A stretch of DNA of 64,000 nucleotides from Streptomyces sp. Root1304 (GTDB taxonomy: Bacteria > Actinomycetota > Actinomycetes > Streptomycetales > Streptomycetaceae), in contig NZ_LMEP01000001.1 in NCBI RefSeq assembly GCF_001426405.1, forward strand, positions 559,241 to 623,240, read 5' to 3'. Position 1 is the stretch's first letter, and the number at the start of each line of letters is the position of its first letter. The notes below the pieces were generated by a model, which was not told the origin of the DNA, searched no databases, and was given only the letters and a program-made list of their open reading frames with translations. This document shows positions 16,354 to 26,666 of this stretch, piece after piece. The position numbers were made by a program, and so were the translations under genes.

Positions 16354-16973
16354 CCGAGGGGCTCTTCCCGCGCGAGCGGGCCACGGTGGCGCCCGGCGCC
16401 GTGCACGTCCCCGGGTGGCTGCCGTTCGCCCGGCAGCGGGAGCTGGTGGACGTCTGCCGGGAGTGGGGGCGCGGGCCGGTGCCGTACCGGCAGACCGTGC
16501 TGCCCGGCGGGGGCGTCATGTCGGTGCGCTCGCTGTGTCTGGGCCGGCGGTGGGAGCCGTACCGCTATCTCGACACCGTCGGGGTCCCGCTGCCCGGGTG
16601 GCTGGTGGCCCTGGGCCGGGAGGCGCTGGCCGAGGCGTACGGGGACGACGGGGGTTTCACGCCCGACACCGCGCTGGTGAACTTCTACGCGCCGGGGGCG
16701 CGGATGGGGATGCACCAGGACCGGGAGGAGCGTTCGGGTGCGCCGGTGGTGTCGCTGAGCCTCGGGGACCGGTGCGTGTTCCGCTTCGGGAACGAGGAGA
16801 GCCGGGGCCGGCCGTACCAGGACGTGGACCTGGCCTCCGGGGACCTGTTCGTGTTCGGCGGGACCTCGCGGTGGGTCCACCACGGGGTGCCGAAGGTGTT
16901 CCCGGGGACGGCCGATCCGGGGCTCGGGCTGACCGGGCGGCTGAACATCACGCTCCGGGAGACGGGGCTGTAA
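16350..16973 (+). CDS. alkB: AlkB-type 2-oxoglutarate/Fe(II) dioxygenase
   Basis: A 207-residue dealkylase. AlkB enzymes oxidatively remove methyl groups from 1-methyladenine and 3-methylcytosine using Fe(II), O2 and 2-oxoglutarate. The metal triad is visible: His122 and Asp124 in GMHQDRE and His178 in RWVHHGV. The 2-oxoglutarate/substrate Arg pair is Arg197 and Arg203 in RLNITLR. ALVNFYAPGARMGMHQD and SLSLGDRCVFRFG are standard. Translation likely starts at GTG 16350, overlapping the ogt stop. Co-expression with ogt makes a compact alkylation-repair unit covering O- and N-alkyl damage. Confidence 0.95.
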   Translation: MTEGLFPRERATVAPGAVHVPGWLPFARQRELVDVCREWGRGPVPYRQTVLPGGGVMSVRSLCLGRRWEPYRYLDTVGVPLPGWLVALGREALAEAYGDDGGFTPDTALVNFYAPGARMGMHQDREERSGAPVVSLSLGDRCVFRFGNEESRGRPYQDVDLASGDLFVFGGTSRWVHHGVPKVFPGTADPGLGLTGRLNITLRETGL

Positions 16974-17004
16974 CCACGGCAAGGCACGCTCTAGGCTGCG
17001 GCGC

Positions 17005-18243
17005 ATGAGTGCTGAGCTGCGGCGGTCCCTCGGTGTCTTCGACGCGGTCGTGATCGGGCTCGGTGCCATGGTCGGGGCCGGGATCTTCGTCGCCCTCGGA
17101 CCGGCCGCCGGGGCCGCCGGGTCCGGCGGCGGGCTGCTGCTCGCGCTCGGGATCGCCGCCGTCGTCGCGTACTGCAACGCCATGGCCTCGGCGCGGCTCG
17201 CGGCCGTCCACCCCAGCTCGGGCGGTACCTATGTGTACGGTCGCGAACGTCTCGGACCGTTCTGGGGGTACCTGGCCGGCTGGGCGTTCGTGGTGGGCAA
17301 GACCGCCTCCTGCGCGGCGATGGCGCTGACCGTCGGGGCGTACGTGTGGCCGGGGCAGGCGCACGCGGTCGCGGTGGCCGCCGTGGTGGCCCTGACGGCC
17401 GTGAACTACGGGGGAGTTCAGAAGTCGGCGCTGCTCACCCGGGTGATCGTGGCGCTGGTCCTCGCGGTCCTCGCCGCGCTGGTCGTGGTCTGCCTCGGGG
17501 CCGGCTGGACCTCCCCGCTCGCACCCGGCGGGGAGCTGACCTACGGCGGGGTCCTCCAGGCCGCGGGTTTGCTCTTCTTCGCATTCGCGGGGTACGCGCG
17601 GATCGCCACGCTCGGCGAGGAGGTCCGCGACCCGGCCCGGACGATCCCCCGTGCCGTGCCGGTCGCGCTCGGGATCGCGCTCGCCGTGTACGTGCTCGTC
17701 GCCGTGAGCGTGCTCACCGTCCTCGGCCCCGGCGCCCTGGCCGACTCCCCCGCCCCGCTGACCGACGCGGCCCGCGCCGCCGGCGCCGCCGGGCTGGTGC
17801 CGGTGGTCGCGGTGGGCGCCGCCGTCGCCGCCCTGGGCTCGCTGCTCTCGCTGATCCTCGGGGTGTCCCGTACGGCCCTGGCCATGGCCCGGGACGGATA
17901 CCTGCCGACGGCGCTCGCGGCCGTCCACCCGCGTTTCCAGGTGCCGCACCGGGCGGAGCTCGCGGTGGGCGCGGTGGTGGCCGCGGTGGCGGCGACGGCG
18001 GACGTGCGGGGCGCGATCGGCTTCTCGTCGTTCGGGGTGCTCGTCTACTACGGGATCGCGAACGCCTCCGCCTGGACCCTGGGGCCGGAGCGGCGGGCGC
18101 TCGCCGCGCTCGGGCTCGCCGGGTGCGGGGCGCTGGCCTTCGCGCTGCCGCTCGGCTCCGTCCTCGCGGGCTCGGCGGTCGTCGCGGCGGGGGTCGTGGC
18201 CTGGGCGGTCAGTCGAGGACGAGCCGAACCCCCGCGGCCGTGA
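17005..18243 (+). CDS. APC-superfamily amino acid/polyamine permease
   Basis: A 412-residue, about 12-span membrane protein of the amino acid-polyamine-organocation superfamily. The N-terminal signature is FDAVVIGLGAMVGAGIFVALGPAA (unwound TM1 motif), followed by HPSSGGTYVYGRERLGPFWGYLAGW and a TM6 region LFFAFAGYARIATLGEEVRDPARTIPRA. Such carriers exchange or take up amino acids or polyamines; the substrate is not readable. The start at 17005 lies 31 nt after alkB, so it could be read from the same transcript. Its last 35 nt overlap the convergent gene at 18209. Confidence 0.92.
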   Translation: MSAELRRSLGVFDAVVIGLGAMVGAGIFVALGPAAGAAGSGGGLLLALGIAAVVAYCNAMASARLAAVHPSSGGTYVYGRERLGPFWGYLAGWAFVVGKTASCAAMALTVGAYVWPGQAHAVAVAAVVALTAVNYGGVQKSALLTRVIVALVLAVLAALVVVCLGAGWTSPLAPGGELTYGGVLQAAGLLFFAFAGYARIATLGEEVRDPARTIPRAVPVALGIALAVYVLVAVSVLTVLGPGALADSPAPLTDAARAAGAAGLVPVVAVGAAVAALGSLLSLILGVSRTALAMARDGYLPTALAAVHPRFQVPHRAELAVGAVVAAVAATADVRGAIGFSSFGVLVYYGIANASAWTLGPERRALAALGLAGCGALAFALPLGSVLAGSAVVAAGVVAWAVSRGRAEPPRP

Positions 18244-19219
18244 GTCCCTCGGTGATCTCCCGGAAGGTGGCCGGGCGGCGTCCTGCCAGCGGGCGCACGC
18301 CGAGGCAGGCGCGGGCCACGCCGGCGTGGTGCCAGACGAGGGTCGTGCCCTCCAGCGCCTCGCCGACCTCCGGGAGGCCTCCGCGGAAGGTGTGGCCGGG
18401 GCCGTGGACGGTCTCGCCCACGGCGCAGAGGAAGGCGTCCTCGTCGACGACGCCGGTGCCGTCGAGGTGGTAGGTCGCGCCGGGGACGGGCTCCCGGGCG
18501 CCGTACGAGCCGAGTGCGGCGGCCTGGGCCAGCCACAGGGCCCGGCCGGGGCCGGGGAAGCGGCGCCAGGTTCCCGGCTCGGTGGGCCGGTCGCGCCAGA
18601 AGAGGTCCCACACCTCCCGGGTCGGGTGCGGCAGCAGGCCCGTACGGGGGAAGGACACGGTGAGGTCGATCAGACCCCGGTGGCCGGCGGAGGTGTCCCA
18701 GCCGGTGACGCGGCCCGCGTCGGCCTCGTGGTGGTGGTTCCCCAGCCAGGTGAGGCCCTGGTAGCGGACCGCGTCGAACTCCTCGGCGCCGGCGTCCAGA
18801 GCGGTGCGGAGCGCGCCGCGCGGGGAGCAGCCGAGGAAGGTGACCTCGGTGCGGCCGGTCCCGGTCTCGCGGGAGACCGGGATGAAGTGGGCGCAGGGGG
18901 TGGTGGCGCCCGACCCGTGGAGGCGGCGCGGGGCGCCCGCGCTCTCCACCGTGACGATGTCGCCGCGCGCGCCCAGGACGCGGACGGCGTCGAAGCGCCA
19001 CGGCCCGTCGGGGGTCTCCACGTCGAGGGTGCCGAGCGGGGCCGTGCCCTCCACGATCGCCTCGGTGACGGCGCGGGCCAGCTCGCCGCGCGGTTCGCAG
19101 CCGCGGAGCTCGTACCGCGTGCGGGGCGGTGGGTCGGGCTCTCCGAAGAGGCCCTCGACGTCCGTGCAGAGCGCGACCGCGTACCGGCCGGAGAGCAGTG
19201 CGTAGCGGGGGTTCTGCAT
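18209..19219 (-). CDS. Uncharacterised protein with an internally repeated motif
   Basis: A 336-residue soluble protein; I do not recognise the family. It has no signal peptide or membrane segment. A motif occurs twice: YELRGCEPRGELARAV at 36-51 and TFLGCSPRGALRTAL at 127-141, hinting at tandem related domains. Other notable pieces are LTWLGNHHHEADAG and LLPHPTREVWDLFWRDRP. The start at ATG 19219 overlaps the yccF stop as ATGA, so it is the last gene of the htpX-yccF unit and is translationally coupled. The 3' end overlaps the APC gene by 35 nt. Its position suggests a role linked to membrane quality control, but that is only context. Confidence 0.8.
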   Translation of the reverse strand: MQNPRYALLSGRYAVALCTDVEGLFGEPDPPPRTRYELRGCEPRGELARAVTEAIVEGTAPLGTLDVETPDGPWRFDAVRVLGARGDIVTVESAGAPRRLHGSGATTPCAHFIPVSRETGTGRTEVTFLGCSPRGALRTALDAGAEEFDAVRYQGLTWLGNHHHEADAGRVTGWDTSAGHRGLIDLTVSFPRTGLLPHPTREVWDLFWRDRPTEPGTWRRFPGPGRALWLAQAAALGSYGAREPVPGATYHLDGTGVVDEDAFLCAVGETVHGPGHTFRGGLPEVGEALEGTTLVWHHAGVARACLGVRPLAGRRPATFREITEGLTAAGVRLVLD

Positions 19220-19620
19220 CAGCGGACGGTGGTGTGGCCGTACGCCTGGTCCGTGGGAACGATCTCCTTGCCCAGGGGCAGGAGCGAGACCGGGATCATC
19301 TTGAAGTTCGCGATGCCGAGCGGGATGCCGATGATCGTGATGCAGAGGGCGATGCCGGTGGTGATGTGGCCGAGGGCGAGCCACCAGCCGGCGAGGATCA
19401 GCCACAGCACGTTGCCGACGCAGGAGGGCGCGCCCGCGTCCCGGCGGTCGACGACCGTCTGCCCGAAGGGCCACAGGGCGTAGACGCCGATGCGGAAGGC
19501 GGCGAGCCCGAAGGGGATGCCGATGATCGTGATGCAGAGCAGGACGCCCGCGAGCATGTAGCCCAGGAACATCCAGAAGCCGCACAGGATCAGCCATATG
19601 ACGTTGAGGATCGTCTTCAC
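19219..19620 (-). CDS. yccF: YccF domain membrane protein
   Basis: A 133-residue integral membrane protein with two copies of the YccF domain: [33 protein letters not shown] at about 6-38 and [33 protein letters not shown] at about 70-102. Each gives two helices, so four membrane spans are expected. Function in the family is unknown. The GTG start at 19620 forms a GTGA overlap with the htpX stop, and the 3' end overlaps the next gene by ATGA. The repeated ITIIGIP motif is diagnostic. Confidence 0.9.
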   Translation of the reverse strand: MKTILNVIWLILCGFWMFLGYMLAGVLLCITIIGIPFGLAAFRIGVYALWPFGQTVVDRRDAGAPSCVGNVLWLILAGWWLALGHITTGIALCITIIGIPLGIANFKMIPVSLLPLGKEIVPTDQAYGHTTVR

Positions 19621-20480
19621 GGGCGGTGACCTGCCATCTGTTCGAGCCGGGCGATGCGCTCGGCCATCGGCGGATGGGTGGAGAACATCTTGGACATGCC
19701 CTGTCCGGGCCGGAAGGGGTTCGCGATCATCATGTGGCTCGCGGTCTCGATCCGGGGCTCGGGGGGCAGCGGCAGCTGCTTGGTGCCCGCGTCCAGCTTC
19801 CGCAGGGCGCTGGCCAGGGCGAGCGGGTCGCCGGTGAGCTGGGCTCCGGAGGCGTCGGCCTCGTACTCCCGGGAGCGGGAGATGGCGAGCTGGATGATCG
19901 AGGCGGCGATGGGGCCCAGGATGACGATCATGAGGTACCCGAGGAGGCCGGGGCCGTCGTCGTCGTTGGAGCGGCCGACCGGGATCAGCCAGGCGAAGTT
20001 GACCAGGAACATGACCACGGACGCGAGCGCTCCTGCGACCGAGGAGATCAGGATGTCCCGGTTGTAGACGTGGCTCAGCTCGTGGCCGAGGACCCCGCGC
20101 AGTTCGCGCTCGTCGAGGATCGCGAGGATGCCCTCGGTGCAGCAGACGGCGGCGTTGCGCGGGTTGCGGCCGGTGGCGAACGCGTTCGGCGCCTGGGTCG
20201 GCGAGATGTAGAGCCGAGGCATCGGCTGCCGGGCCTGGGTGGAGAGCTCGCGCACCATCCGGTAGAGCGCGGGCGCCTCGAATTCGCTGACCGGGCGGGC
20301 GCGCATGGCCCGCAGCGCCAGCTTGTCGCTGTTCCAGTACGCGTACGCGTTGGTGCCGAGCGCCACGACGAGGCCGACGATCAGCCCCGTACGCCCGAAG
20401 AAGCTGCCGATGACGATGATGAGGGCCGAGAGCCCTCCGAGGAGTACGGCGGTCCTCAGCCCGTTGTGCCGGCGGTGCAC
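19617..20480 (-). CDS. htpX: Membrane metalloprotease HtpX (M48)
   Basis: A 287-residue zinc endopeptidase of the inner membrane, involved in turnover of misfolded membrane proteins. Two N-terminal helices ([36 protein letters not shown]), the zinc motif [14 protein letters not shown] (HExxH), two further helices, and the third zinc ligand Glu in [11 protein letters not shown]. The C-terminal [13 protein letters not shown] is standard. The GTG at 20478-20480 was chosen for its GGAGGG site and because it yields the family length; a longer reading into nuoN is spurious. First gene of a coupled operon htpX-yccF-unknown. Confidence 0.96.
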   Translation of the reverse strand: MHRRHNGLRTAVLLGGLSALIIVIGSFFGRTGLIVGLVVALGTNAYAYWNSDKLALRAMRARPVSEFEAPALYRMVRELSTQARQPMPRLYISPTQAPNAFATGRNPRNAAVCCTEGILAILDERELRGVLGHELSHVYNRDILISSVAGALASVVMFLVNFAWLIPVGRSNDDDGPGLLGYLMIVILGPIAASIIQLAISRSREYEADASGAQLTGDPLALASALRKLDAGTKQLPLPPEPRIETASHMMIANPFRPGQGMSKMFSTHPPMAERIARLEQMAGHRP

Positions 20481-20653
20481 GGTACGCCCTCCAAGTGGTG
20501 CGGCAGGGGAACCCTTTGCTGCGTGGTCGTCCTCTCCCGGACGTCGTCCGGGGGGAGGTCCACCTCCAGTGGACCCTTCCGTACTGGTCAACGCCAGGCG
20601 GGAAGCTCGGGTTCCCCGGGCCGTACCGGGGGTGGTGTGCGCCGTTCGGGTGA

Positions 20654-21109
20654 TCAGCGGGCGGCGGGGACCGCGAGCTTCTCCAGGCTGGTGGCGGCGG
20701 GCTCGATCTCGCTGGTGCAGTGGGCGCAGCGGGTGGCGATGGCCGGGATCTCGGTGAAGCAGCGGGGGCAGTCGCGCTTCTCGGCCTTGGGGTCGGCGGC
20801 CTCGGCCTTGGCGAACCTGTCCTGGATCTTGGTCATCGGGACGACGATCAGGAAGTAGAGGACGGCGGCCGTGATGACGAAGGCGATGATCGCCGCTATG
20901 GCCAGGCCGTACGGGAAGACCGTGCCCTGGACCTTGAAGCTGGCCTCGCTGAAGTCGCCGACGGAGCCGGTGGCGAGACCGATGAGCGGGGTGATGAACG
21001 CCTTGCTGAAACCCGTGACGACGGCCGTGAACGCGGAACCGACGGCCAGACCGATGGCCATCGAGATGACGTTCCCGCGAAGTATGAAGTCCTTGAATCC
21101 GTTCAGCAC
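20654..21109 (-). CDS. mscL: Large-conductance mechanosensitive channel with C-terminal zinc ribbon
   Basis: A 151-residue MscL. The N-terminal helix and TM1 ([34 protein letters not shown]) contain the gate; the periplasmic loop follows; TM2 is [24 protein letters not shown] (67-90). It opens under membrane tension to release solutes in hypo-osmotic shock. The tail replaces the usual short cytoplasmic helix bundle end with CPRC (114-117) and CAHC (128-131), a predicted zinc ribbon. It starts 51 nt after nuoN of the second complex I locus and may share its transcript. Length without the ribbon is normal. Confidence 0.94.
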   Translation of the reverse strand: MLNGFKDFILRGNVISMAIGLAVGSAFTAVVTGFSKAFITPLIGLATGSVGDFSEASFKVQGTVFPYGLAIAAIIAFVITAAVLYFLIVVPMTKIQDRFAKAEAADPKAEKRDCPRCFTEIPAIATRCAHCTSEIEPAATSLEKLAVPAAR

Positions 21110-21160
21110 GGGGTCTTGCTCCTCGTTCTTTTTCTGTGGGGGGACGGGCTCTTCCGGGGG

Positions 21161-22717
21161 TCAGAAGAGGCTGTTCGCGGCGAAGCGGAGGGCGAACTGC
21201 GGGTAGCCCGACAGGACGGCTCCGGCGACGGCGGTCAGCGCGATCGCCAGGGTGATCGGCACGGGGGCCCGGTGGGGGGCCTTCTCCGCGCCCTTCCCCG
21301 GCGCGGCTTCCGACGCGGTTCCGGGCACGGTCTCCGGCGTACGGAACAGCATTGCCGTCCAGCGGAGGTAGTAGTACAGCGCGATCACGACGTTCACCGC
21401 CATGATCACGGCCAGCCAGCCGAGGCCCGCGTCGACGGCCGCCGAGAAGACGGTCACCTTGGCGAAGAGGCCGATGATACCCGGGGGCAGACCGGCCAGA
21501 TTCAGCAGGAAGAAGCCGAGCGCGAGGGCGGCGGCGGGGCTCGTCGCGTACAGGCCCCGGTAGTCCGCGAGGCGGTTCAGGGGGTGTCTGCGGGCGACGA
21601 GCGCGACCACCGCGAAGGCGCCGAGGTTCACCACGGCGTACATCAGGGCGTACGCGACGGTGGCGCCGACCTGGTCGTCGCTGGAGTACGCGGCGGCCGC
21701 GATCGGCACCAGGAGGTAGCCGGCCTGGGCGACCGACGACCAGGCGAGCAGCCGTACCGCGCTCCACGCGCGCGTGGAGACCTGCCGCAGGGCGGCGACG
21801 TTGCCCGCGGTCATGGTCAGCGCGGCCAGGGCCGCGAGCGCCGGGCCCCACACGTCCGCGTACGAGGGGAAGGCGACGACCGTCACCAGGATGAGGCCGG
21901 TGAAGCCGACGGCCTTGCCGACCACCGAGAGGTAGGCGGCCACCGGCAGCGGGGCGCCCACATAGGTGTCGGGGACCCAGAAGTGGAAGGGGACGGCGGC
22001 CGTCTTGAAGGCGAAGCCGACGAGGGTGAGGGCGACGCCCGCCTCGGCGAGCGTCTGGAGCTGGCCGGGCACGTCGTCGAGGCGCTGGGCCAGCTCCGTG
22101 AGGTGGAGGGTGCCGGTGGCCGCGTAGACGAAGCTGACGCCGAGCAGCGTGACGGCGGTCGCGGTCACGGACGACAGGAAGAACTTGAGCGCCGCCTCCC
22201 CGGACCTGCGGTCGCCGCGCTTGAGGCCGACGAGCGCGAACGCGGGCAGCGAGGCCACTTCGAGGGCGATGACCAGGGTCGCCAGGTCGCGGGAGGCGGG
22301 CAGCAGCGCCGCTCCGGCGGCGGAGGACAGCAGCAGGAACCAGAACTCGCCCGCCGGGAGCTTCTCCGCGGTCTCCGTGAGCGAGAGCAGCGCCGTGAGG
22401 AGCGCGCCGCCGAGCACGAGCAGCTGGATGACGAGGGTGAAGTGGTCGGCGGTGTAGCTGCACGCGCTGACCTGGGTGTCGGCCGTGAGGCAGAACGTCG
22501 AGCGGTCGCCGGCCCGCAGCGGGACGAGGAGGGCGAGGGCGGCGACGAGGCCGCCGATCGCGGTCCAGCCGAGGACCCGCTTGCGTTCCTCGGGGACGAA
22601 GAGGTCGGCGACGAGGACCACGAGGGCGGCCACGGCCGTCAGGGTCGGGGGCGCGATCGTGAGCCAGTCGACGGACTGGACGAGCGACTCGCCGGCGAGC
22701 GTCGTCACTGCGGTCAT
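21161..22717 (-). CDS. nuoN2: NADH-quinone oxidoreductase subunit N, second locus
   Basis: A 518-residue, roughly 14-span antiporter-like subunit of complex I. Family marks are the TM5 Glu in [36 protein letters not shown], the conserved Lys region [32 protein letters not shown], and [15 protein letters not shown]. The start at 22717 overlaps the nuoM2 stop as ATGA. This is a distinct, diverged copy; the main-operon nuoN is at 62105. It is the last nuo gene of a cluster lacking the NADH module. Confidence 0.93.
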   Translation of the reverse strand: MTAVTTLAGESLVQSVDWLTIAPPTLTAVAALVVLVADLFVPEERKRVLGWTAIGGLVAALALLVPLRAGDRSTFCLTADTQVSACSYTADHFTLVIQLLVLGGALLTALLSLTETAEKLPAGEFWFLLLSSAAGAALLPASRDLATLVIALEVASLPAFALVGLKRGDRRSGEAALKFFLSSVTATAVTLLGVSFVYAATGTLHLTELAQRLDDVPGQLQTLAEAGVALTLVGFAFKTAAVPFHFWVPDTYVGAPLPVAAYLSVVGKAVGFTGLILVTVVAFPSYADVWGPALAALAALTMTAGNVAALRQVSTRAWSAVRLLAWSSVAQAGYLLVPIAAAAYSSDDQVGATVAYALMYAVVNLGAFAVVALVARRHPLNRLADYRGLYATSPAAALALGFFLLNLAGLPPGIIGLFAKVTVFSAAVDAGLGWLAVIMAVNVVIALYYYLRWTAMLFRTPETVPGTASEAAPGKGAEKAPHRAPVPITLAIALTAVAGAVLSGYPQFALRFAANSLF

Positions 22718-24291
22718 CGGGTGCCTCCGGCGAGGAGCTGCTGGACGGCCGGGTCGGTGAGGCCGAGGAGGACCGCGGGCCAGAGTCCGGCGAGGACGGT
22801 GAGGACGACGAGGGGGGTCCAGGCGGCGAACTCGTACCCCTGGACGTCGGCGATCGGGGTCTCCCCGGCGGGCCGGGGGCCGCCCATGCAGACCCGGCGG
22901 ACGACGAGGAGGAGGTACGCGGCGGTGAGCAGGGTGCCGAAGGCGCCGATCGCCATGAAGGTGAGGAAGGCGGGGCGGCTGAGGCCCGCGGCCGGTTCGA
23001 AGGCGCCGAACAGGGCCAGCATCTCGCCCCAGAAGCCGGCCAGGCCGGGCAGGCCGAGGGAGGCGACGGCGGCGAAGGCGAGGAGGGCGCCGAGGCGGGG
23101 GGCGCGGCCGTAGAGGGCGGCGCCGGTGGCCCCGGCGAGGGTGTCGAGGTCGGCGGTGCCGTAGCGGTCCTTGACGGCGCCGACCAGGAAGAACAGCAGG
23201 CCGGTGACGAGGCCGTGGGCGACGTTGGCGAAGAGCGCGCCGTTGACGCCGGTGGGGGTCATGGTGGCGATGCCGAGGAGGACGAAGCCCATGTGGCCGA
23301 CGGAGGAGTACGCGATGAGGCGCTTGAGGTCGCCCTTGTTGCCGGACCGGGCGAGGGCGAGGCAGGCGAGCGATCCGTAGATGATCCCGGCGACGGCGAA
23401 GGCGGCGAGGTACGGGGCGAAGGTCGCCATGCCGTCGGGGGCGATCGGCAGGACGATCCGGACGAACCCGTAGGTGCCCATCTTGAGCAGGACGCCGGCG
23501 AGGAGGACCGAGCCGACCGTGGGGGCGGCGGTGTGGGCGTCCGGGAGCCAGCTGTGGAGCGGCCACATCGGGGTCTTCACGGCGAGCCCGAGACCGATCG
23601 CGAGAACGGCGATGACCTGCACCGATGTGGTCAGTCCACGGCCGTTGTCAGTGGCGAGTGCCACCATGTCGAACGTGCCCGCCTTCACGCCGATGAGGAG
23701 CAGGCCGAGCAGCATGACGACCGAACCGAGCAGCGTGTAGAGGATGAACTTCCAGGCGGCGGCCTGCCTGCCCTCGCCGCCCCAGCGGGCGATGAGGAAG
23801 TACATCGGGATGAGGACCATCTCGAAGGCCAGGAAGAACAGGACGAGGTCGAGGACGGCGAAGGTGGCGAGGGTGCCGGACTCCAGGACGAGCAGCAGGG
23901 CGACGAAGGCCTTCGGGGACGGGCCGCTCGGCATCTTGAAGTAGCTGTACAGCGCGCAGAGGAAGCTCAGGAGCGCGGTCAGGACCAGGAGGGGGAGGGA
24001 AATGCCGTCGACACCGAGGTGGATCCGCACGTCCAGTGCCCTGATCCAGCTGATGTCGGTCGTGGCCTGCATCCTCGACGGCTGGTCGTGGTCGAAGCCG
24101 AGGACGAGGACGATCGCGGCCAGCAGGACGACACCGGTGACGGTGACGCCGTGGCGCAGAACGGCCTGGTCGGGTGACTTCCCCTTCAGTCCGGGCGGGG
24201 CGGGGAGCAGAGCGGCGGCGGCGCCGAGGAGCGGGACGGCGACGATCGACGCCAGAAGGAACTGCATCACGGATTCGCTGATATCGATCAC
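22714..24291 (-). CDS. nuoM2: NADH-quinone oxidoreductase subunit M, second locus
   Basis: A 525-residue membrane subunit, about 14 spans, of the proton-pumping antiporter-like group. Conserved features: [26 protein letters not shown] with the TM5 Glu, [38 protein letters not shown] with the TM7 Lys, and [16 protein letters not shown]. The GTG start is at 24291, 3 nt after the nuoL2 stop. The gene overlaps nuoN2 by 4 nt. The pumping residues appear intact, so the subunit should translocate protons. Confidence 0.95.
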   Translation of the reverse strand: MIDISESVMQFLLASIVAVPLLGAAAALLPAPPGLKGKSPDQAVLRHGVTVTGVVLLAAIVLVLGFDHDQPSRMQATTDISWIRALDVRIHLGVDGISLPLLVLTALLSFLCALYSYFKMPSGPSPKAFVALLLVLESGTLATFAVLDLVLFFLAFEMVLIPMYFLIARWGGEGRQAAAWKFILYTLLGSVVMLLGLLLIGVKAGTFDMVALATDNGRGLTTSVQVIAVLAIGLGLAVKTPMWPLHSWLPDAHTAAPTVGSVLLAGVLLKMGTYGFVRIVLPIAPDGMATFAPYLAAFAVAGIIYGSLACLALARSGNKGDLKRLIAYSSVGHMGFVLLGIATMTPTGVNGALFANVAHGLVTGLLFFLVGAVKDRYGTADLDTLAGATGAALYGRAPRLGALLAFAAVASLGLPGLAGFWGEMLALFGAFEPAAGLSRPAFLTFMAIGAFGTLLTAAYLLLVVRRVCMGGPRPAGETPIADVQGYEFAAWTPLVVLTVLAGLWPAVLLGLTDPAVQQLLAGGTR

Positions 24292-24294
24292 GTC

Positions 24295-26277
24295 TCACGC
24301 TCCGGCGACGGCGTTGGCGAGGGCGACTGCGGCGATCACCAGGACGACGGAGCCGGCGAGCAGGGCGCTCAGATAGGTCTGCACGTTGCCGGTCTGGGCG
24401 CGGCGGACGAGCCGGCCGAGCCCCTTGGCGGAGTTGCCCGCGGCACGTACGTAGGTGTCGACGACCTCGCGGTCCAGGAAGCGGACCAGGGAGGCGGCGG
24501 CGAGGACGGGCCGGACGAACGCGGCCCGGTAGACGGCGTCCAGGTGGAAGCCGTCGGCGGCGGGACCGTGCAGCGGGCCGAGGAGGGCGCGGCCGGGGTC
24601 GGCCGGGTCCTCCGCCGGGTGCGGCAGGTGCAGCGCCTCGGCCTCGACGAGTCCCGCGTCGGCGTCGGGGTGGGCGACGTGCGGGGCCGGAGCCGGGACG
24701 GCGGCGGTGCGGGCGGCGAGGGTGCGCCAGGCCGCGTACGTGATCACGGCCCCGGCGGCGGCGAGGCCGGTGCCGAGGACGGCGGTGGTGAGGGTCGGGG
24801 TGAGGTCGTTGCCGTCGAACCAGTCGTCCAGGTAGGTGACGGTCAGCCCGAAGCCCAGGGAGGGGACGGCGAGCACCCAGAGGACGGTCGTCATCGCGAT
24901 CGGCTGGCGGCCGTGATCGGGGGCTTCGGCGCCGCGGCCGCGGAAGGTCCGCAGCCAGAGGCGGAGCGCGTACGCGGCGGTCAGCAGGGCGGTGAGCAGG
25001 CCCGCGACGAGGACGGTCCAGCCGGCCCCGGCGGGGGCCACGGTCCGCTCCCCGAGCGCGGTGTGCTCGGCGGCGACGAGGACGGCTTCCTTGGAGAAGA
25101 AGCCGGCGAAGGGCGGGATCGCGGCGAGCGCGAGGAGGGCGACGGTCATCGTCCAGTACGCGTCCGGGACGCGCTTCGCGAGGCCGCTCATGCGGGACAT
25201 GGCGGTCAGCGAGTTCGTACCGGCGGCGTGGATGACCGTGCCGGCGGCGAGGAACAGCAGCGCCTTGAAGGCGGCGTGCGAGAGGAGGTGGAAGACGGCG
25301 GCGCCCCGGTCGCCGACGGCGAGCGCACCGGCCATGTAGCCGAGCTGGCCGATCGTCGAGTACGCGAGGACCCGCTTGATGTCGTCCTGGGCGAGCGCGG
25401 CGAGCGCCGAGCCGACCATGGTGATCGCGGCCATCACGGCGAGCACCGTCAGCGCGGCGGCGGAGGCGGCGAAGACGGGCAGCAGCCGGGCCGTGAAGTA
25501 GATGCCGGCGGCGACCATCGTCGCCGCGTGGATGAGCGCGGAGACGGGGGTGGGGCCGGCCATGGCGTCCGGGAGCCAGGTGTGCAGCGGGAACTGCGCC
25601 GACTTGCCCGCCACGCCGGCGAGCAGCAGCAGGGCGATCAGGGTGGGGTGGTCGAGGCCGCCGCTCGCGACGGCGCCGAGGACGCCCGTGATGCGGAAGG
25701 TGCCCGCGTCGGCGGCGAGCGCGAAGAGACCGATGAGGAAGGGGACGTCACCGAGCTTGGTGACGAGGAAGGCCTTCAGGGAGGCGGCCCGCGCCTCGGG
25801 GGTCTCCCAGTAGTGGCCGACGAGGAAGTACGAGCAGATGCCCATGATCTCCCAGCCGACCAGCAGCACCATCAGGTCGCCGGAGTAGACGACGAGCAGC
25901 ATCGCGGAGGTGAAGAGGGAGACGAGCGCGGCGTACGAGGGGTAGCGGGGGTCCTCGCGGAGGTAGCCGGTCGAGTAGATCTGCACACAGGTGGCGACGA
26001 GGCCGACCAGGACGGCGACGAGGGCGGCGAAGCCGTCGATGTGCAGGGCCAGGTCGATGGGGACCGAGCCGGTGGGGGTGAGCTGGGTGGCGGCGTCGAT
26101 CGCCTTCCCGCCGCCCTGGCGGGCGGCGACCACGGCGGCCAGGACGGCGGCAGCGAGCGTCGGCAGCACGGCGAGCGGGCGGACGAAGCCGGGCGCGGTG
26201 CGGCCGAGCAGGAGTCCGGCGACGGAGCCGAGGAAGGGCAGGAGGGGGACGAGGACGGCGAGGGTCGTGGTGGTCAC
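24295..26277 (-). CDS. nuoL2: NADH-quinone oxidoreductase subunit L, second locus
   Basis: A 660-residue NuoL with the antiporter core ([42 protein letters not shown] with the TM5 Glu; [37 protein letters not shown] with the TM7 Lys; [17 protein letters not shown]) and the C-terminal region that in NuoL provides the lateral helix; a hydrophilic insert at about 540-590 is rich in Pro/His/Asp. The GTG start at 26277 overlaps the nuoK2 stop by GTGA. As the distal pump module it follows standard order K-L-M-N. Confidence 0.95.
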   Translation of the reverse strand: MTTTTLAVLVPLLPFLGSVAGLLLGRTAPGFVRPLAVLPTLAAAVLAAVVAARQGGGKAIDAATQLTPTGSVPIDLALHIDGFAALVAVLVGLVATCVQIYSTGYLREDPRYPSYAALVSLFTSAMLLVVYSGDLMVLLVGWEIMGICSYFLVGHYWETPEARAASLKAFLVTKLGDVPFLIGLFALAADAGTFRITGVLGAVASGGLDHPTLIALLLLAGVAGKSAQFPLHTWLPDAMAGPTPVSALIHAATMVAAGIYFTARLLPVFAASAAALTVLAVMAAITMVGSALAALAQDDIKRVLAYSTIGQLGYMAGALAVGDRGAAVFHLLSHAAFKALLFLAAGTVIHAAGTNSLTAMSRMSGLAKRVPDAYWTMTVALLALAAIPPFAGFFSKEAVLVAAEHTALGERTVAPAGAGWTVLVAGLLTALLTAAYALRLWLRTFRGRGAEAPDHGRQPIAMTTVLWVLAVPSLGFGLTVTYLDDWFDGNDLTPTLTTAVLGTGLAAAGAVITYAAWRTLAARTAAVPAPAPHVAHPDADAGLVEAEALHLPHPAEDPADPGRALLGPLHGPAADGFHLDAVYRAAFVRPVLAAASLVRFLDREVVDTYVRAAGNSAKGLGRLVRRAQTGNVQTYLSALLAGSVVLVIAAVALANAVAGA

Positions 26278-26666
26278 GCGGTGGCCTCGGCCTTCTCGCC
26301 GGTGGGCGCGTCGTCGTCCGCGGGGGTCGCCGCCGCGGGTGCGTCGTCCGGGGACGAGGGGTGCTCCGCCGTGTCGCGGAGGCGGTCGATGTCGGCGGTG
26401 CCCTTGTTGCGGTGCACCATCAGGACGATCGCGAGGCCGATGCCGATCTCCGCGGCGGCGACGGCGATCGTGAAGAGGGTGAGGGCCTGGCCGGCGTGCA
26501 GGGTGTCGCGGAGCCAGACGTCGAAGGCGACCAGGTTGAGGTTGACGGCGTTGAGCATCAGCTCGACGGACATCAGGACCAGGATCGCGTTGCGGCGCGC
26601 GAGGACGCCGTACACGCCGATGGCGAAGAGGAGGGCGGCGAGGACGGCCGGGTAGGCGAGATGCAT
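26274..26666 (-). CDS. nuoK2: NADH-quinone oxidoreductase subunit K, second locus
   Basis: A 130-residue NuoK with three membrane helices. The essential Glu lies in [20 protein letters not shown], a second acidic site in [20 protein letters not shown]. The usual length is about 100; here a C-terminal Asp/Ala/Pro-rich tail of about 30 residues follows [14 protein letters not shown], presumably cytoplasmic and disordered. The ATG at 26666 shares one base with the nuoJ2 stop (TGATG). Confidence 0.94.
   Translation of the reverse strand: MHLAYPAVLAALLFAIGVYGVLARRNAILVLMSVELMLNAVNLNLVAFDVWLRDTLHAGQALTLFTIAVAAAEIGIGLAIVLMVHRNKGTADIDRLRDTAEHPSSPDDAPAAATPADDDAPTGEKAEATA

Noticed and set aside
20534..20553. 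CCCGGAC/GTCCGGG hairpin after mscL as a terminator
   Set aside because: Short stem with a tiny loop and no T tract; it could equally be part of the htpX leader, so not listed as a feature.
19617..22463. Single 948-codon frame covering HtpX and part of the nuoN region
   Set aside because: Only the last 287 codons read as HtpX; the upstream part is an Arg/Pro/Gly-rich antiframe of nuoN and mscL, typical of high-GC DNA.
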